A stretch of DNA of 64,000 nucleotides from contig BFEA01000001.1 in the NCBI GenBank assembly GCA_003427395.1, positions 1,115,923 to 1,179,922 of the forward strand, given 5' to 3'. Shown one piece after another: positions 1-10,228 of this stretch. Each line of letters opens with the position of its first letter. Positions within the stretch are counted from its first letter, which is position 1. Position numbers and translations under genes: made by a program. The stretch is from Chara braunii (lineage: Eukaryota > Streptophyta > Charophyceae > Charales > Characeae). The notes beneath the pieces are model-generated. The model saw only the letters and a list, made by a program, of their open reading frames with translations. It had not been told where the DNA came from and ran no database searches.

Positions 1-132
1 TGTTGTCCACGTGTCCTCTTGGTTACTATTATTCCGCTGCGCTGTTCCCCAGCCCATGATGATGATGATGCAAATGTGTTGTTGTTGTTTTTCTCGCTGG
101 TTTACTTGTTGCATTGTGCACATTGACATCTG
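1..132. other. Left edge, no gene seen
   Basis: Short ATG and TTG trinucleotide runs near 57-90. Nothing codes here. The sequence becomes part of the 8,080-bp-offset direct repeat at 133. Confidence 0.6.
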
Positions 133-2141
133 GTGAATGTTGCATCTATGCTGCTGGTTGTTGCCACTTTCATCATTGCTAGATCCTAGGCTGTTAGTGC
201 ATTTCACTTTCTGATATGCTACACTCGTTGAGAAGCTAGTCCGCAATGCAATAGAAGTCTGAACCCAGCGCACCTCATGAAGTCTCCAAAAAACAATTAC
301 AACCTCATATCTCGATCATATACACAATTCAAGAGCATCATCTCATCAAAGAAGAGCATGCGAGGAGAGAAAGAGGAGGGGAAAGACAGAGAAGAGGAGG
401 AGGAGAGTCTCAATAATAATCAATAGTACATATATGTCTCTCTCTCCCCTCCACTCCCACTTCCACCTCAGCAATGCATGTTCCCTCTGACGTCCTCTGA
501 CATAATCACTGTGCAGATCATCACAGGGCGCCCATCCTCCCTCCACGTCAGCACTAAGTTATGGAGGATGACTTTCAACGTAACACTTCGTTGATGGGTA
601 AGGAGGAAAGAGTCGAATATGATACAAATTGTTTCTCTTGGATTGCCCTAGTATGCTGGTACTCTGGACCTACCAACCCCAACATCAAACAGCGTCTACA
701 AGGTTTACTTATATTAGCTTGTGATAAATTAACAAGAGGTAGGTGCAGCACTTCCTCACCTTCGTGGAGACGAGCAGCAGTTCACTCGTGTCGACGCCAG
801 GTAAGTCCAGGTAAGCTTCCCCTCATCTCTCGTCAGTCCCACAGCCCTGATCCTCCTCCTCCTCGCCAATCTCCAGCACCTAGTCCACAGCCATGGCGGC
901 TATGACCGTGCCAACATACTCTCCCTCTAAGCTGGCACCCTCCAGTAGTTTCAAGCACCAGCATCACACTCCAGCAGCCTCACGTCAGTCCAAGGCAGAA
1001 TGCCCTCCCCTGTGGTCGGACTGACCTTTTGTAGCGTTGACCAGTCTTCCCTTTGGCAGTGTCAACGCTTCAGATTTGCCCGATCTCGATGGCCTGGATG
1101 CAGCCTTGAAGCAGCAGTACCTTTTCCCAGTCGGGACTGGAATCTTCCGGATCCTGCAGACAATTGATGTGCATCTGATCTTTGGCCGAGGCTGACTACT
1201 GGGTTGACTTTGACTATGGGCCTGCTTTTCCCGTGCTTGGTCTGACTCTTGATTTTCCAAGAGTCAACTAACTCACATGGGTCCTCTGGCTGCTGATTCT
1301 GACTCAGCCCTGCGTACCCCTTGACCCTAGGTACTTTCCGGGGCATTTCTCAGACTTGGGGCGTTACTTTTGACCCCTGTTTCAGCACTTTTGACCAAAA
1401 GTTACGACCCATGCCCGTGGCAATGTGGATCTAAACTTAGTTCATTGCATCTTTTTTTTTTTTTGGAATTTTTTTTTGGAAAAAAAAAAAAAGAGAAGGC
1501 CTTGCATAATGCACAGATTTATGTGTTGTAGATTTAGACATTTCAGAACTCAAGAAGGGAAGGCCAACCCACGGCCACCTGTGTACCACTTACGTGCTAA
1601 ACCAACTGATCTAGGTCGCAGCATCCATTTGATCACCACGGCCCCATGTGTGACGTATTTCAGATTCACCGACTGAGAAAGTCGGCCTGTCCCTTCTGGC
1701 CGGTTAACCTTAGGATAGAGTAGTTATCAGACTCGACTCTGGACTTGCTCACAACATGCATACATGAGAACCGATGGCAAACCAAACTCGTGAACTCAGA
1801 ATCAACAACGAACTTGCTCTTAAACTTTGTTCAGATCAACTGTACAACTTGCGGCTATGGCCGCCGAACATTGTCTCTACCACCAGCCTCACTCTGCCTC
1901 ACTCTCACATGCACACACGTACGAGGATCACCCTGAATGTCCACGCTGCACAGACACGCACACTCTGTACACCCTGTCTGCACCAACAGCTGGGCAGCTA
2001 TGGCCGCCGTCGTCTTCCTCCTCCTGGCTATGGCTGCCGGTGTCTCTCTCCCTGGTTCGCTATGGCCGCTATCTTCTTCACAACCCACTTCTTCTCCGGG
2101 CACCTGCAGTCCTCCACACACAAGATACCAAGGCAGCTCTA
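133..2141 (+). repeat. 2-kb direct repeat, copy 1
   Basis: Every base from 133 to 1870 recurs 8,080 bp to the right (8213-9950) with no difference that I could see. From 1871 to 2141 about eleven single-base differences appear. The block holds a TTGAC/GTCAA-rich stretch (about 1010-1410), two consecutive splice-donor-like CCAGGTAAG motifs (797-816), a tRNA-derived SINE on the minus strand, and several CTATGGCCGCC-type motifs (1855-2075). No credible protein is encoded; the short ORFs are identical in both copies simply because the DNA is. At 2141 copy 1 runs directly into a gag gene, while copy 2 runs into an inverted LTR. Confidence 0.9.
1452..1625 (-). repeat. tRNA-derived SINE (copy in left repeat)
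   Basis: Read on the minus strand, 1625-1592 contains TAGATCAGTTGGTTTAGCAC, very close to a tRNA D-arm and polymerase III box A. About 35 bases later (1572-1557) GTGGGTTGGCCTTCCC sits where box B would be, but is degenerate. The element ends in a T/A-rich tail (1495-1451) with runs of 8-13 A or T. Head, box spacing and simple-sequence tail fit a tRNA-derived SINE. It could instead be a decayed tRNA pseudogene with a chance tail. Confidence 0.55.
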
Positions 2142-3093
2142 AAGATAGATGCGATACGCGCTGGGTTCAAAGATTTTGCGCGCGACATGATGAAGTACCT
2201 GGTGGATCAGGTCCACCTGGCGATAAGTAAAAGGAAAGAATTTTGCATGGGCGCCATTGAAGGTGCCAAGTTAGCGGCTCCTAAGGAGGAGGAGCCAGCC
2301 TCACCACGCTGCGAGAAAGTCAAGATCAGTTTCCCGGAGTCCTTCAGTGGAAAGAAGGGGGAGGACTTTGACAACTAAGAGGCCAACATGCACTCCTACT
2401 TGTACTTACAGGGATCACGCCTGAGGACCACGTTTTGGTGGCCTTCCAGGCCCTTCGAGATGAGGCGACCAGTTTTGCTAGGTCGCTCGCCCGTGTTGCA
2501 AACTGCGAGAACGACATGGTCACCTATTCTAGACTGACACCCCTCTCCGAGTTCCTGAAATCACTCAGGGAGCGATTCTCAAATGTGACGCGGGGGCTCA
2601 AAGCCTCCGACAAACTCCAAATGATACACACGCCAATGGAAGAGCGTGCATGCTCTTAAGTCCGCTATGGACGAACTCATTGCGGTCCCTAGGTATGGAG
2701 TAACTAATGCCCAGCTTCTTAACCTCTTCTATCATGCCCCTCCCTGAGAATATTCAGGGACACTTCTTTGAGAAGAAGAATCAGCAGGGCATGACCTATG
2801 ATACTCTTAGTCGGGAGGCAGTTGCATTTGCCACCCAAGCATCGCCAGTTACCATGTTCTGGCACAGGGATCTGTCAAAGGGAAAAATGTGGAAGGGACA
2901 CACCATCTCCGACCAAATTAAGGCCAAAGATAGTTTGATTCTGACGATGGAGGAAGGTGGTGCTGAGGAAGTTCCCTACTCAGACATTGAGTGGGGACTA
3001 GAGGACGAAGACAATAGCGCTGGTCAGGGGAGAACCTACGCTGCTGTCGCGGCCGGAGGGAGGCTGCAAGGAGGAGGACAAAGGTCCGGCTAG
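2142..3093 (+). pseudogene. gag: gag (matrix/capsid) remnant of element A
   Basis: Three frame-shifted pieces (2142-2378, 2435-2659, 2707-3093) together read as a Ty3/Gypsy Gag. The first ends in the capsid entry motif PESFSGKKGEDFDN, where the normal motif continues into a Trp-containing helix; here a TAA at 2376-2378 stops it. The second has the capsid helix with ALRDEATSFARSL and LSEFLKSLRERF. The third begins PSFLTSSIMPLPENIQGHFFEKK, typical of the capsid C-terminal domain. Gag would form the virus-like particle in the cytoplasm. Function is lost. Confidence 0.8.
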
Positions 3094-3661
3094 AATGGCC
3101 GAGCTCAAGGTGGCCGAGGACCGGGTGGCCAGGGGGTTGGCGGTAGCGGCAACCGCCAAGCGGGAGGAAGGGGAGGTCCCCCGTCTAACCGTCTGCGTTC
3201 CAGTCGGTCATCCCCCAGACAGGGAAGGTGGCATCCAGGCTGGCCCGAAGGCCGACCCTAGTTAGATCTGGGCATATATCAAGAAGTATGGCAAGAACGC
3301 ATTAATAGTTCTCCATGTGTATTCTGCGGGGACCCAGGCCACATCATAAATTTTTTTCCCAAGTATAGGGACCGTGCTATGTCTGGGGCAGCAAAAGACA
3401 GTCACTGGTAGGGGTCGCAACTGCCCCTGCCCAGGAGTATGTGGCTCTGAGTGTGCGCACAAAGTAGAGTCTCCCACTCCACATATCACCATGGCAAAGG
3501 TTGCAGGCCGGCATCTAGTAAGCTGTCTAGAGACGGCTTGTCTTAGGGTCTCTCTAGACGTTTCCCTCACGGGCTTAGTCGAAGAGTTAAGAAAGAGGAG
3601 GCAAGCCTGGGCGAAGATGAAGAAGGATAGTAAAGGACAACTGATCCTCGCAGACGTATAA
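3094..3661 (+). pseudogene. Gag nucleocapsid region with damaged zinc knuckle
   Basis: A Gly/Arg-rich linker (3094-3250) leads to a nucleocapsid zinc knuckle at 3316-3357: Cys 3316, Cys 3325 and His 3340 are in place, but the fourth ligand (3355-3357) is TTT, Phe, instead of Cys. The nucleocapsid normally binds and packages element RNA. Downstream, an ORF (3374-3661) runs in the protease frame up to a TAA at 3659-3661 and carries VEELRKRRQAWAKMK, a spacer before the protease. Confidence 0.7.
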
Positions 3662-4126
3662 ATTCTTAGAGCTAGAGTAGGAGCCCAAATAGACAGTGGG
3701 GCAACTAGAAGTTATATTACTCGTCGAGCGCTGAAGAAGGTGAAGCTAAATCTAAAAGTCCAACGATTAGAGGAACCTGTAGTCAACATCCTTGCAGACA
3801 GTAGTAGGATGCGCGTTGAAGAGTATGTTGAGGAGGTCCACGCCTACTTTCGCCTCGAGAAAGATGGGAAGGTAGAGAAGGTACTGCACTCCTTGACCCT
3901 CCTCGTAGAAGAGAGTCTCCCGTTTGACATTGTCCTAGGCACTGATTGGGGAGAGGCAGCAGGAGCCACACTGCACCTTAGAGAGCACGAGTGCAGGCTC
4001 CCTAGTGCATCAGGCGAAGTCAAGAAGGTCCGCCTGTTCCACGAGTCCGGGGTAGATAATCCCCTTGCCCATTGCTGCCTCAGTGCTCCTACATTCACCA
4101 GACTTGTGCGAAAGGAGCAACTCTAA
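3662..4126 (+). pseudogene. Retropepsin-like protease, element A
   Basis: The frame is open from 3662 to 4126. The aspartic protease active-site motif DSGAT lies at 3692-3706, followed by a hydrophobic flap-like region and LPFDIVLGTDW near 3910-3945, the conserved second half of Ty3/Gypsy retropepsins. The enzyme would dimerise and cut Gag-Pol. Catalytic Asp is intact, but there is no intact link to gag upstream (TAA at 3659) or RT downstream (TAA after 4123). Confidence 0.85.
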
Positions 4127-4289
4127 GAGCAGGTGTGTGTAGCCTATGTTAGGCCAATTCTTGACCAGCCAAAGGAAGAGGAAAGATCCATCCTACTATC
4201 GCCAGTCTGCTGGAAGAGCACAAGGACTTATCTGAAGCACCTTCAGGAGTAGTGCCTCGACCGATCCAGCACGTATAGAGATAGAACCT

Positions 4290-5130
4290 GGCAGTAGAAC
4301 GCCTAAGGGGGCAGTCTACAGGATGTCTCCCAAGGAGCTAGAGGAGCTTCGCAGACAATTAGACGAGCTCCTGGAAAAATGGATGGATAAGGCCTAGCTC
4401 ATCTCCTTTCAGCGCACCTATTTTGTTTGTCCCAAAGAAGGAGGCACTTGTATGAACTACAGGGGACTGAACGTCATTACAATCAAGAATGCAGAGCCAT
4501 TACCGCGTATAGATGACATGTTAGATTGAGTGCGGGGATGCAAGTATTTCTCAAAGATAGATTTGAAGTCACGTTACCATCAGATAGAAGTGCATCCTGA
4601 CGATCAGTATAAGACGATGTTCAAGACAAGGTATGGGCATTATGAGTTCATAGTGATGTCGTTTGGACTTACTAATGCACCGACTTCATTTCAGCGCTGC
4701 ATGAACGACTTGTTTAGACCGTGGTTAAACCGATTCGTCGTAGTTTATTTAGACGACATCTTAGTCTTCAGCAAAACCCTCGAGGAACATGAGGGCCACG
4801 AAAGATTCTAAGCAAGTTGAGAGAGTCTAACTTCAAGATTAACCCGAAGAAGTGCGAATGGGCCAAGACAGAGGTCCTTTACCTAGGCCATGTACTAGAC
4901 GGCGACGACATTCGGCCTGAGGACAAGAAGATTACATCCATTAGAGACTGGCCAGCTCCTAAGACGCTGACAGAGTTGCGCTCATTCTTAGGACTAGCTA
5001 GCTACTATAGGAAGTTTGTGAGGAACTTCTCCACGATCGCTGCTCTCCTTCGTAGGTTACTGAAGAAAAAGACTATCTGGAGATGGGATCAAGATTGTAC
5101 ACCAGCCTTCAAGAAATTGAAGAAGGCCTT
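4290..5130 (+). pseudogene. Reverse transcriptase, element A
   Basis: RT starts with a basic helix (MSPKELEELRRQLDELL, about 4322-4375), then in-frame stops at about 4396 and 4528, then the palm: FSKIDLKSRYHQIEV (motif A, Asp present), FGLTNAPTSFQ, and the catalytic YLDD box at 4746-4757. After a frameshift near 4812 the thumb region continues with CEWAKTEVLYLGHVL and LRSFLGLASYYRKFV. Catalytic residues are kept but the gene is split into at least four pieces. Confidence 0.92.
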
Positions 5131-5545
5131 AATAGAATACCCTGTCCTCAAAGTTGATGATCCATCATTACCATTTGTTGTTACTAGAGACGCTAGTCAG
5201 TATGGCATAGGTGTCGTTTTGCAGCAAGATGACGGCAACGATTATAGACCCGTAGATTCATTCCCGCCAGGCTGCCCTCAAAGAAAGTTGCAGCATCGAC
5301 ATATGAGAGGGAACTCTACGTTTCAGGCAGGCGTTAGATCACTGGAAGCACTACCTGCTTGGGAGGCACTTCAAGGTTTACTCAGACCACGAGACTCTTA
5401 GATGGCTAAAGCCACAGGCCAAGATGACGCCCATGTTGACTAGATGGGTTGCTGAGATAGACCAGTATGACTTTGAGTTAAAGCCCGTGAAAGGAAAGTA
5501 CAACGTGGTAGCCGATGCTCTGAATAGGAGAGCTGATTACTTCGG
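5131..5545 (+). pseudogene. RNase H domain, element A
   Basis: PSLPFVVTRDASQYGIGVVL (about 5161-5220) carries the first catalytic Asp of the retroelement RNase H. A frameshift near 5250 puts the middle (the usual Ala-Phe-Tyr-Ser start) out of frame. The end returns in the 5424 frame with KPVKGKYNVVADALNRRADY, the conserved final helix. The domain degrades RNA during reverse transcription. Confidence 0.85.
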
Positions 5546-6798
5546 CGTGATAGTGCACTATCTAGACACAGGGGCCGATCTGCAGCAGAAGGTAAGAGAT
5601 GCCTACGCACAAGACCAGATCTACAATGAGCTGCTGAAAAGAGTAAAGGAAGCCCCAGATAACGAACCGCACTACGGAACCACGAATGGACTACTGTTTG
5701 AGAAGACCAATGTCGCTGACAGACTATGTGTCCCCAACAATGAAGAGATCCGTAGCTTGATCTTATGGGAATGCCACGATACAGAAGGGCATTTTGGATG
5801 GCAAAAGACTTTAGCTAACTTGATGATGTCATACATGTGGCCAGGTATGAAAAGAGACTGCATAGAGTATGTGCGCAACTGCAAGGTATGCCAACGTAAT
5901 AAGACTACAACCAGAGCGCCACTAGGTCTTCTTAGACCGTTGCCTATTCCATCAGGATCTGGGGATTCAGTTTCCATCGACTTCATGGATACTGGGGCCA
6001 GAAGTAGGCACGACAAAACTCAAGTCGTGGTCATAGTAGATAGATTTAGTAAGTATGCAGTATTTGTTCCCCTGCCTTCCGAGGCACGTACAAACTTAGT
6101 CATTAGTAAGTTTTTCGACTTCTGGGTAAGTGAGCATGGCATGCCGCTGCCGCTGTCCATAGTTAGTGATAGGGACATGTGGTTTACTAGTCAGAATTGG
6201 CAGGATCTTATGAAAATCTAACGGCCAGACAAAGCAGATGAATAAGATCTTGCAACAGCTACTCATAATGTATATTAGACCAGATCAGGTAAACTAGGAT
6301 GATATGCTTCCCAAAGTAGCAAGCGCCTACAATAATAGTGTCCACCTAGCAACTTGCAGGACTCCTAATGAGCTACATAAGTCCTTTAGACCTAGGTGAC
6401 CGTTTGAGGGACTAAACCGGGACCAGAAACAGAGACTACCACCCGACACACGAGAGTTTGCGTTGCAGCATGAGCAGGAAGTCGCTAAGGTCATAGACAA
6501 TCTGAGAAAAGCCCAGCATCGGATGCTAGAGCAAGCTAACAAGCGCCGCCGACCTTCACAGTTCCAGGTAGGCGATCTAGTCTGGGTCAACTCAAAGGAG
6601 TCCGCACCAGAGGAAAACATCTCGCAGAAGCTCTTACCTGCGTATAGAGGACCATGGCCTGTCCTAGAAGTCAAAGGAGGAGAGGACGGCCCATCTTACA
6701 CGATAGAAATCCCAGCACACCTCCACACGTACCCGATCTTCCATGCGTCCAAGTTGCTCCCTCGCACCACATCCGACAGATTTCCTTCCCAAAGGTGA
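5546..6798 (+). pseudogene. Integrase, element A, catalytic Glu lost
   Basis: The N-terminal zinc-binding H-H-C-C domain is clear (ECHDTEGHFGWQ ... CKVCQR, about 5770-5900). The core follows with the first Asp in VSIDFMD (about 5970-5990) and the second in VSDRD (about 6160-6175). After 6219 roughly 16 expected residues are missing and the frame changes; where the third catalytic residue belongs (NGQTxQ, 6220-6237) codon 6232-6234 is AAG, Lys, not Glu. The C-terminal part 6463-6798 has the Gly-Asp-Leu-Val-Trp-Val motif and the FHASKLLP segment typical of Gypsy integrases. Confidence 0.88.
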
Positions 6799-7029
6799 AT
6801 GATTCTGCCAGACATGGATGGTGCATATGACATAGATCACATAGTGGAAGAAGACATGTTCATGACCGGAGGTCGCGGTCGTCCCCAAAAACAATACAAG
6901 GTTAGGTTCGCATACCAGGAACCCGAGGACGACCGATGGTTTATAAGAACAGAGCTTCTAGAAACCGCTCCCAACATAGTACACATCTATGAGAGGGAAA
7001 GAAAGGTCAAAGGTCCTACCTTGAGTTAG
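6799..7029 (+). pseudogene. Chromodomain at the end of element A integrase
   Basis: After a stop at 6796-6798 the same frame continues with YDIDHIVEEDMF, a Gly-Arg-rich turn, then QYKVRFAYQEPEDDRWFIRTEL. This is the chromodomain order (Val-Glu-x-Ile-type strand, Lys-Val-x-Trp/Phe strand, and the Asp-Arg-Trp helix) found at the integrase C-terminus of chromoviruses, where it steers insertion to marked chromatin. The stop between integrase and chromodomain would detach it. Confidence 0.7.
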
Positions 7030-7054
7030 GGTGTTCTCGGAGGACCTCAAATTT

Positions 7055-7067
7055 AGGATGGCGGGAG
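7055..7067 (+). other. Polypurine tract of element A
   Basis: AGGATGGCGGGAG lies directly before the LTR start TGAAACGG, where plus-strand DNA synthesis would be primed. Two pyrimidines interrupt it. Confidence 0.6.
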
Positions 7068-7647
7068 TGAAACGGTTTCACTCAGTTGACCCGACTTTGC
7101 AGACACAGAGATTCGATCCCCAGACCTGTGCCCTAACCCTGTACATTGAACCTGTGGGCTGAGTGAGATTCGATCCTAGACCTATCCTATACCTGTACAT
7201 AGACTCAGTGACCTGAGTAGGATTCGATCCCTAGACCTGCCCCACGTCCTAGGCTAGTCTGTAGGTTGGACAATAGGACTTGATCCCTAGGTCTGTAGAT
7301 TAGGAGCTAGGTCTGTTACCGTTAGGATAGGAAGGTCTGTTCTAGAAGTCTCTATCTGAGTCTACTGAGGCCTAGAGTCTGTCTGTAAGTCTGTAGGCTC
7401 TAGAAGGTCGTAGGTCCCTGTAGGCCAGTCCAGTCAGCAAGTACCAGGGGTAGGGGCTGCACATGGGGAAGGTTCTGGAGCACGATGTGGGTTTCACACG
7501 TTTTGGCCCAGAAGGCCAAACGTCTGGAAACTTCCCTGGGCCACACGTTTTGGCTCAGGTCCACACGTTTTGAGGCAGGCCCGGGCACCTCCAAAGAGGT
7601 ATAAATAAAGAGGCAACGTCCAGCCATTCATTCATTCGCCTGTGTGC
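7068..7647 (+). repeat. 3' LTR of element A
   Basis: Starts with TGAAACGG right after the polypurine tract. The same sequence appears inverted at 10229-10810, so both ends are set by comparison. U3 contains four tandem ATTCGATCC-bearing units. A TATA-like TATAAATAAAG sits near 7600, and the homologous block stops after TGTGTGC at 7647. The clear terminal CA is not visible, so the true right border may be a few bases away. Confidence 0.85.
7105..7300 (+). repeat. Four ~56-bp tandem units in LTR U3
   Basis: ATTCGATCC (or ACTTGATCC) starts at 7111, 7168, 7222 and 7278, spacing 57, 54 and 56 bases, each followed by a CTAGACCTG-like word and often CTGTACAT. The units are diverged. Each core resembles a polymerase III box B with one base missing. 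Tandem U3 units in LTRs often act as enhancers. Confidence 0.75.
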
Positions 7648-8211
7648 CCACTTTGGGCCAGGGTCTCCACTTTAGTAGCTAGCTCGGTCTCAACCCTGAT
7701 CTTTCCCATCCTGGCTTTTGCCGCTTTCAGGTCCCTTTCTGCTCGCTCCGCCGCCTCCAAACGCCTGACTTTCTCTTGGGACAAACGCCACTTCCATGCC
7801 CTTTGTTGTTCTTCTTCCTTTGCTCTTCTCCTTACCAGGTCCCTCTCTGCCTCTAACTCTCTCCTCGCCGCCTCTCTCTCTTCTTGGGGTATGGCCAGCT
7901 CGACCTCCCTATCTTCCCCCAATTCCAAGTTTGCGGTCCATTCTTGTGTTGTCTTCTCAATCTCCTCCTCCATACTCGTGTTGGCTTCACCTCTTCTCCT
8001 TACCAACGACACTTCTTCCTCCACCTTCTTTTCTTCTTCTTCTTCTTTTTCCACCTCCGCTTGTATAGCCGCCATCTTCTCCTCCTGCTCCCTCGTCCAC
8101 TTCTGCAACTCTTCCTCCATCTGCTTCTTCTTTGCTTCCTGCTCCTCCACCAGGGCCAGCATCTTGGCCTGCTTGATTAACTCTCTCTTCTCCATCCTCT
8201 CCTTCCTTTCT
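7648..8211 (-). pseudogene. Coiled-coil gag-leader remnant
   Basis: Read on the minus strand from 8195 (first credible ATG, 8193-8195) the frame is open for about 187 residues and rich in Glu, Lys, Arg and Ala with heptad-like patterns (LVEEQEAKKKQMEEELQK, then RRRAKEEEQQRAWKWRLSQEK). Such long coiled coils precede Gag in some algal Gypsy elements, as I recall. The right side is lost at the single N (8212). The reading frame's stop (7632-7634) lies inside element A's LTR, which suggests that element A inserted into this gene. Confidence 0.55.
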
Positions 8212-8212
8212 N
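8212..8212. other. Single-N scaffold join
   Basis: One N separates a minus-strand coiled-coil ORF from the start of the second copy of the 2-kb repeat. A one-base N usually marks a join of unknown size or a gap-filling failure. Confidence 0.9.
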
Positions 8213-10221
8213 GTGAATGTTGCATCTATGCTGCTGGTTGTTGCCACTTTCATCATTGCTAGATCCTAGGCTGTTAGTGCATTTCACTTTCTGATATGCT
8301 ACACTCGTTGAGAAGCTAGTCCGCAATGCAATAGAAGTCTGAACCCAGCGCACCTCATGAAGTCTCCAAAAAACAATTACAACCTCATATCTCGATCATA
8401 TACACAATTCAAGAGCATCATCTCATCAAAGAAGAGCATGCGAGGAGAGAAAGAGGAGGGGAAAGACAGAGAAGAGGAGGAGGAGAGTCTCAATAATAAT
8501 CAATAGTACATATATGTCTCTCTCTCCCCTCCACTCCCACTTCCACCTCAGCAATGCATGTTCCCTCTGACGTCCTCTGACATAATCACTGTGCAGATCA
8601 TCACAGGGCGCCCATCCTCCCTCCACGTCAGCACTAAGTTATGGAGGATGACTTTCAACGTAACACTTCGTTGATGGGTAAGGAGGAAAGAGTCGAATAT
8701 GATACAAATTGTTTCTCTTGGATTGCCCTAGTATGCTGGTACTCTGGACCTACCAACCCCAACATCAAACAGCGTCTACAAGGTTTACTTATATTAGCTT
8801 GTGATAAATTAACAAGAGGTAGGTGCAGCACTTCCTCACCTTCGTGGAGACGAGCAGCAGTTCACTCGTGTCGACGCCAGGTAAGTCCAGGTAAGCTTCC
8901 CCTCATCTCTCGTCAGTCCCACAGCCCTGATCCTCCTCCTCCTCGCCAATCTCCAGCACCTAGTCCACAGCCATGGCGGCTATGACCGTGCCAACATACT
9001 CTCCCTCTAAGCTGGCACCCTCCAGTAGTTTCAAGCACCAGCATCACACTCCAGCAGCCTCACGTCAGTCCAAGGCAGAATGCCCTCCCCTGTGGTCGGA
9101 CTGACCTTTTGTAGCGTTGACCAGTCTTCCCTTTGGCAGTGTCAACGCTTCAGATTTGCCCGATCTCGATGGCCTGGATGCAGCCTTGAAGCAGCAGTAC
9201 CTTTTCCCAGTCGGGACTGGAATCTTCCGGATCCTGCAGACAATTGATGTGCATCTGATCTTTGGCCGAGGCTGACTACTGGGTTGACTTTGACTATGGG
9301 CCTGCTTTTCCCGTGCTTGGTCTGACTCTTGATTTTCCAAGAGTCAACTAACTCACATGGGTCCTCTGGCTGCTGATTCTGACTCAGCCCTGCGTACCCC
9401 TTGACCCTAGGTACTTTCCGGGGCATTTCTCAGACTTGGGGCGTTACTTTTGACCCCTGTTTCAGCACTTTTGACCAAAAGTTACGACCCATGCCCGTGG
9501 CAATGTGGATCTAAACTTAGTTCATTGCATCTTTTTTTTTTTTTGGAATTTTTTTTTGGAAAAAAAAAAAAAGAGAAGGCCTTGCATAATGCACAGATTT
9601 ATGTGTTGTAGATTTAGACATTTCAGAACTCAAGAAGGGAAGGCCAACCCACGGCCACCTGTGTACCACTTACGTGCTAAACCAACTGATCTAGGTCGCA
9701 GCATCCATTTGATCACCACGGCCCCATGTGTGACGTATTTCAGATTCACCGACTGAGAAAGTCGGCCTGTCCCTTCTGGCCGGTTAACCTTAGGATAGAG
9801 TAGTTATCAGACTCGACTCTGGACTTGCTCACAACATGCATACATGAGAACCGATGGCAAACCAAACTCGTGAACTCAGAATCAACAACGAACTTGCTCT
9901 TAAACTTTGTTCAGATCAACTGTACAACTTGCGGCTATGGCCGCCGAACACTGTCTCTACAACCAGCCTCACTCTCCCTCTCTCTCACATGCACGCACGT
10001 ACAAGGATCACCCTGAATGTCCACGCTGCACAGACACACACACTCTGTACACCCTGTCTGCACCAACAGCTGGGCGGCTATGGCCGCCGTCGTCTTCCTC
10101 CTCCTGGCTATGGCCGCCGGTGTCTCTCTCCCTGGTTCGCTATGGCCGCTACCTTCTTCACAACCCACTTCTTCTCCGGGCACCTGCAGTCCTCCACGCA
10201 CAAGATACCAAGGCAGCTCTT
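8213..10221 (+). repeat. 2-kb direct repeat, copy 2
   Basis: This is the copy of 133-2141 at a constant offset of 8,080. It includes the same poly-T/poly-A tract, the SINE and the donor-like motifs (8877-8896). After 10221 it is followed by an inverted LTR instead of gag. Differences from copy 1 fall only at 9951-10198. Confidence 0.9.
9532..9705 (-). repeat. tRNA-derived SINE (copy in right repeat)
   Basis: Same tRNA-like head (box A at 9705-9672 on the minus strand) and A/T tail as at 1452-1625, with no difference seen. Confidence 0.55.
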
Positions 10222-10228
10222 CCGCATA

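Larger units (their letters stand above)
2142..7647 (+). mobile_element. Element A: decayed Ty3/Gypsy chromovirus, 5' LTR missing
   Basis: Order on the + strand is gag, CCHC-type nucleocapsid, retropepsin, reverse transcriptase, RNase H, integrase, chromodomain, polypurine tract and 3' LTR, the Ty3/Gypsy (chromovirus) order. The reading frame is broken by many stops and frameshifts. The 5' side is replaced at 2141/2142 by the 2-kb direct repeat, so no 5' LTR or primer binding site is visible. The 3' LTR ends around 7647, where it abuts a minus-strand coiled-coil gag remnant. Confidence 0.93.

Noticed and set aside
561-1346. ORFs of 91-114 codons repeated at 8641-9426
   Set aside because: Identical only because the DNA is duplicated; no domain, and they overlap on both strands.
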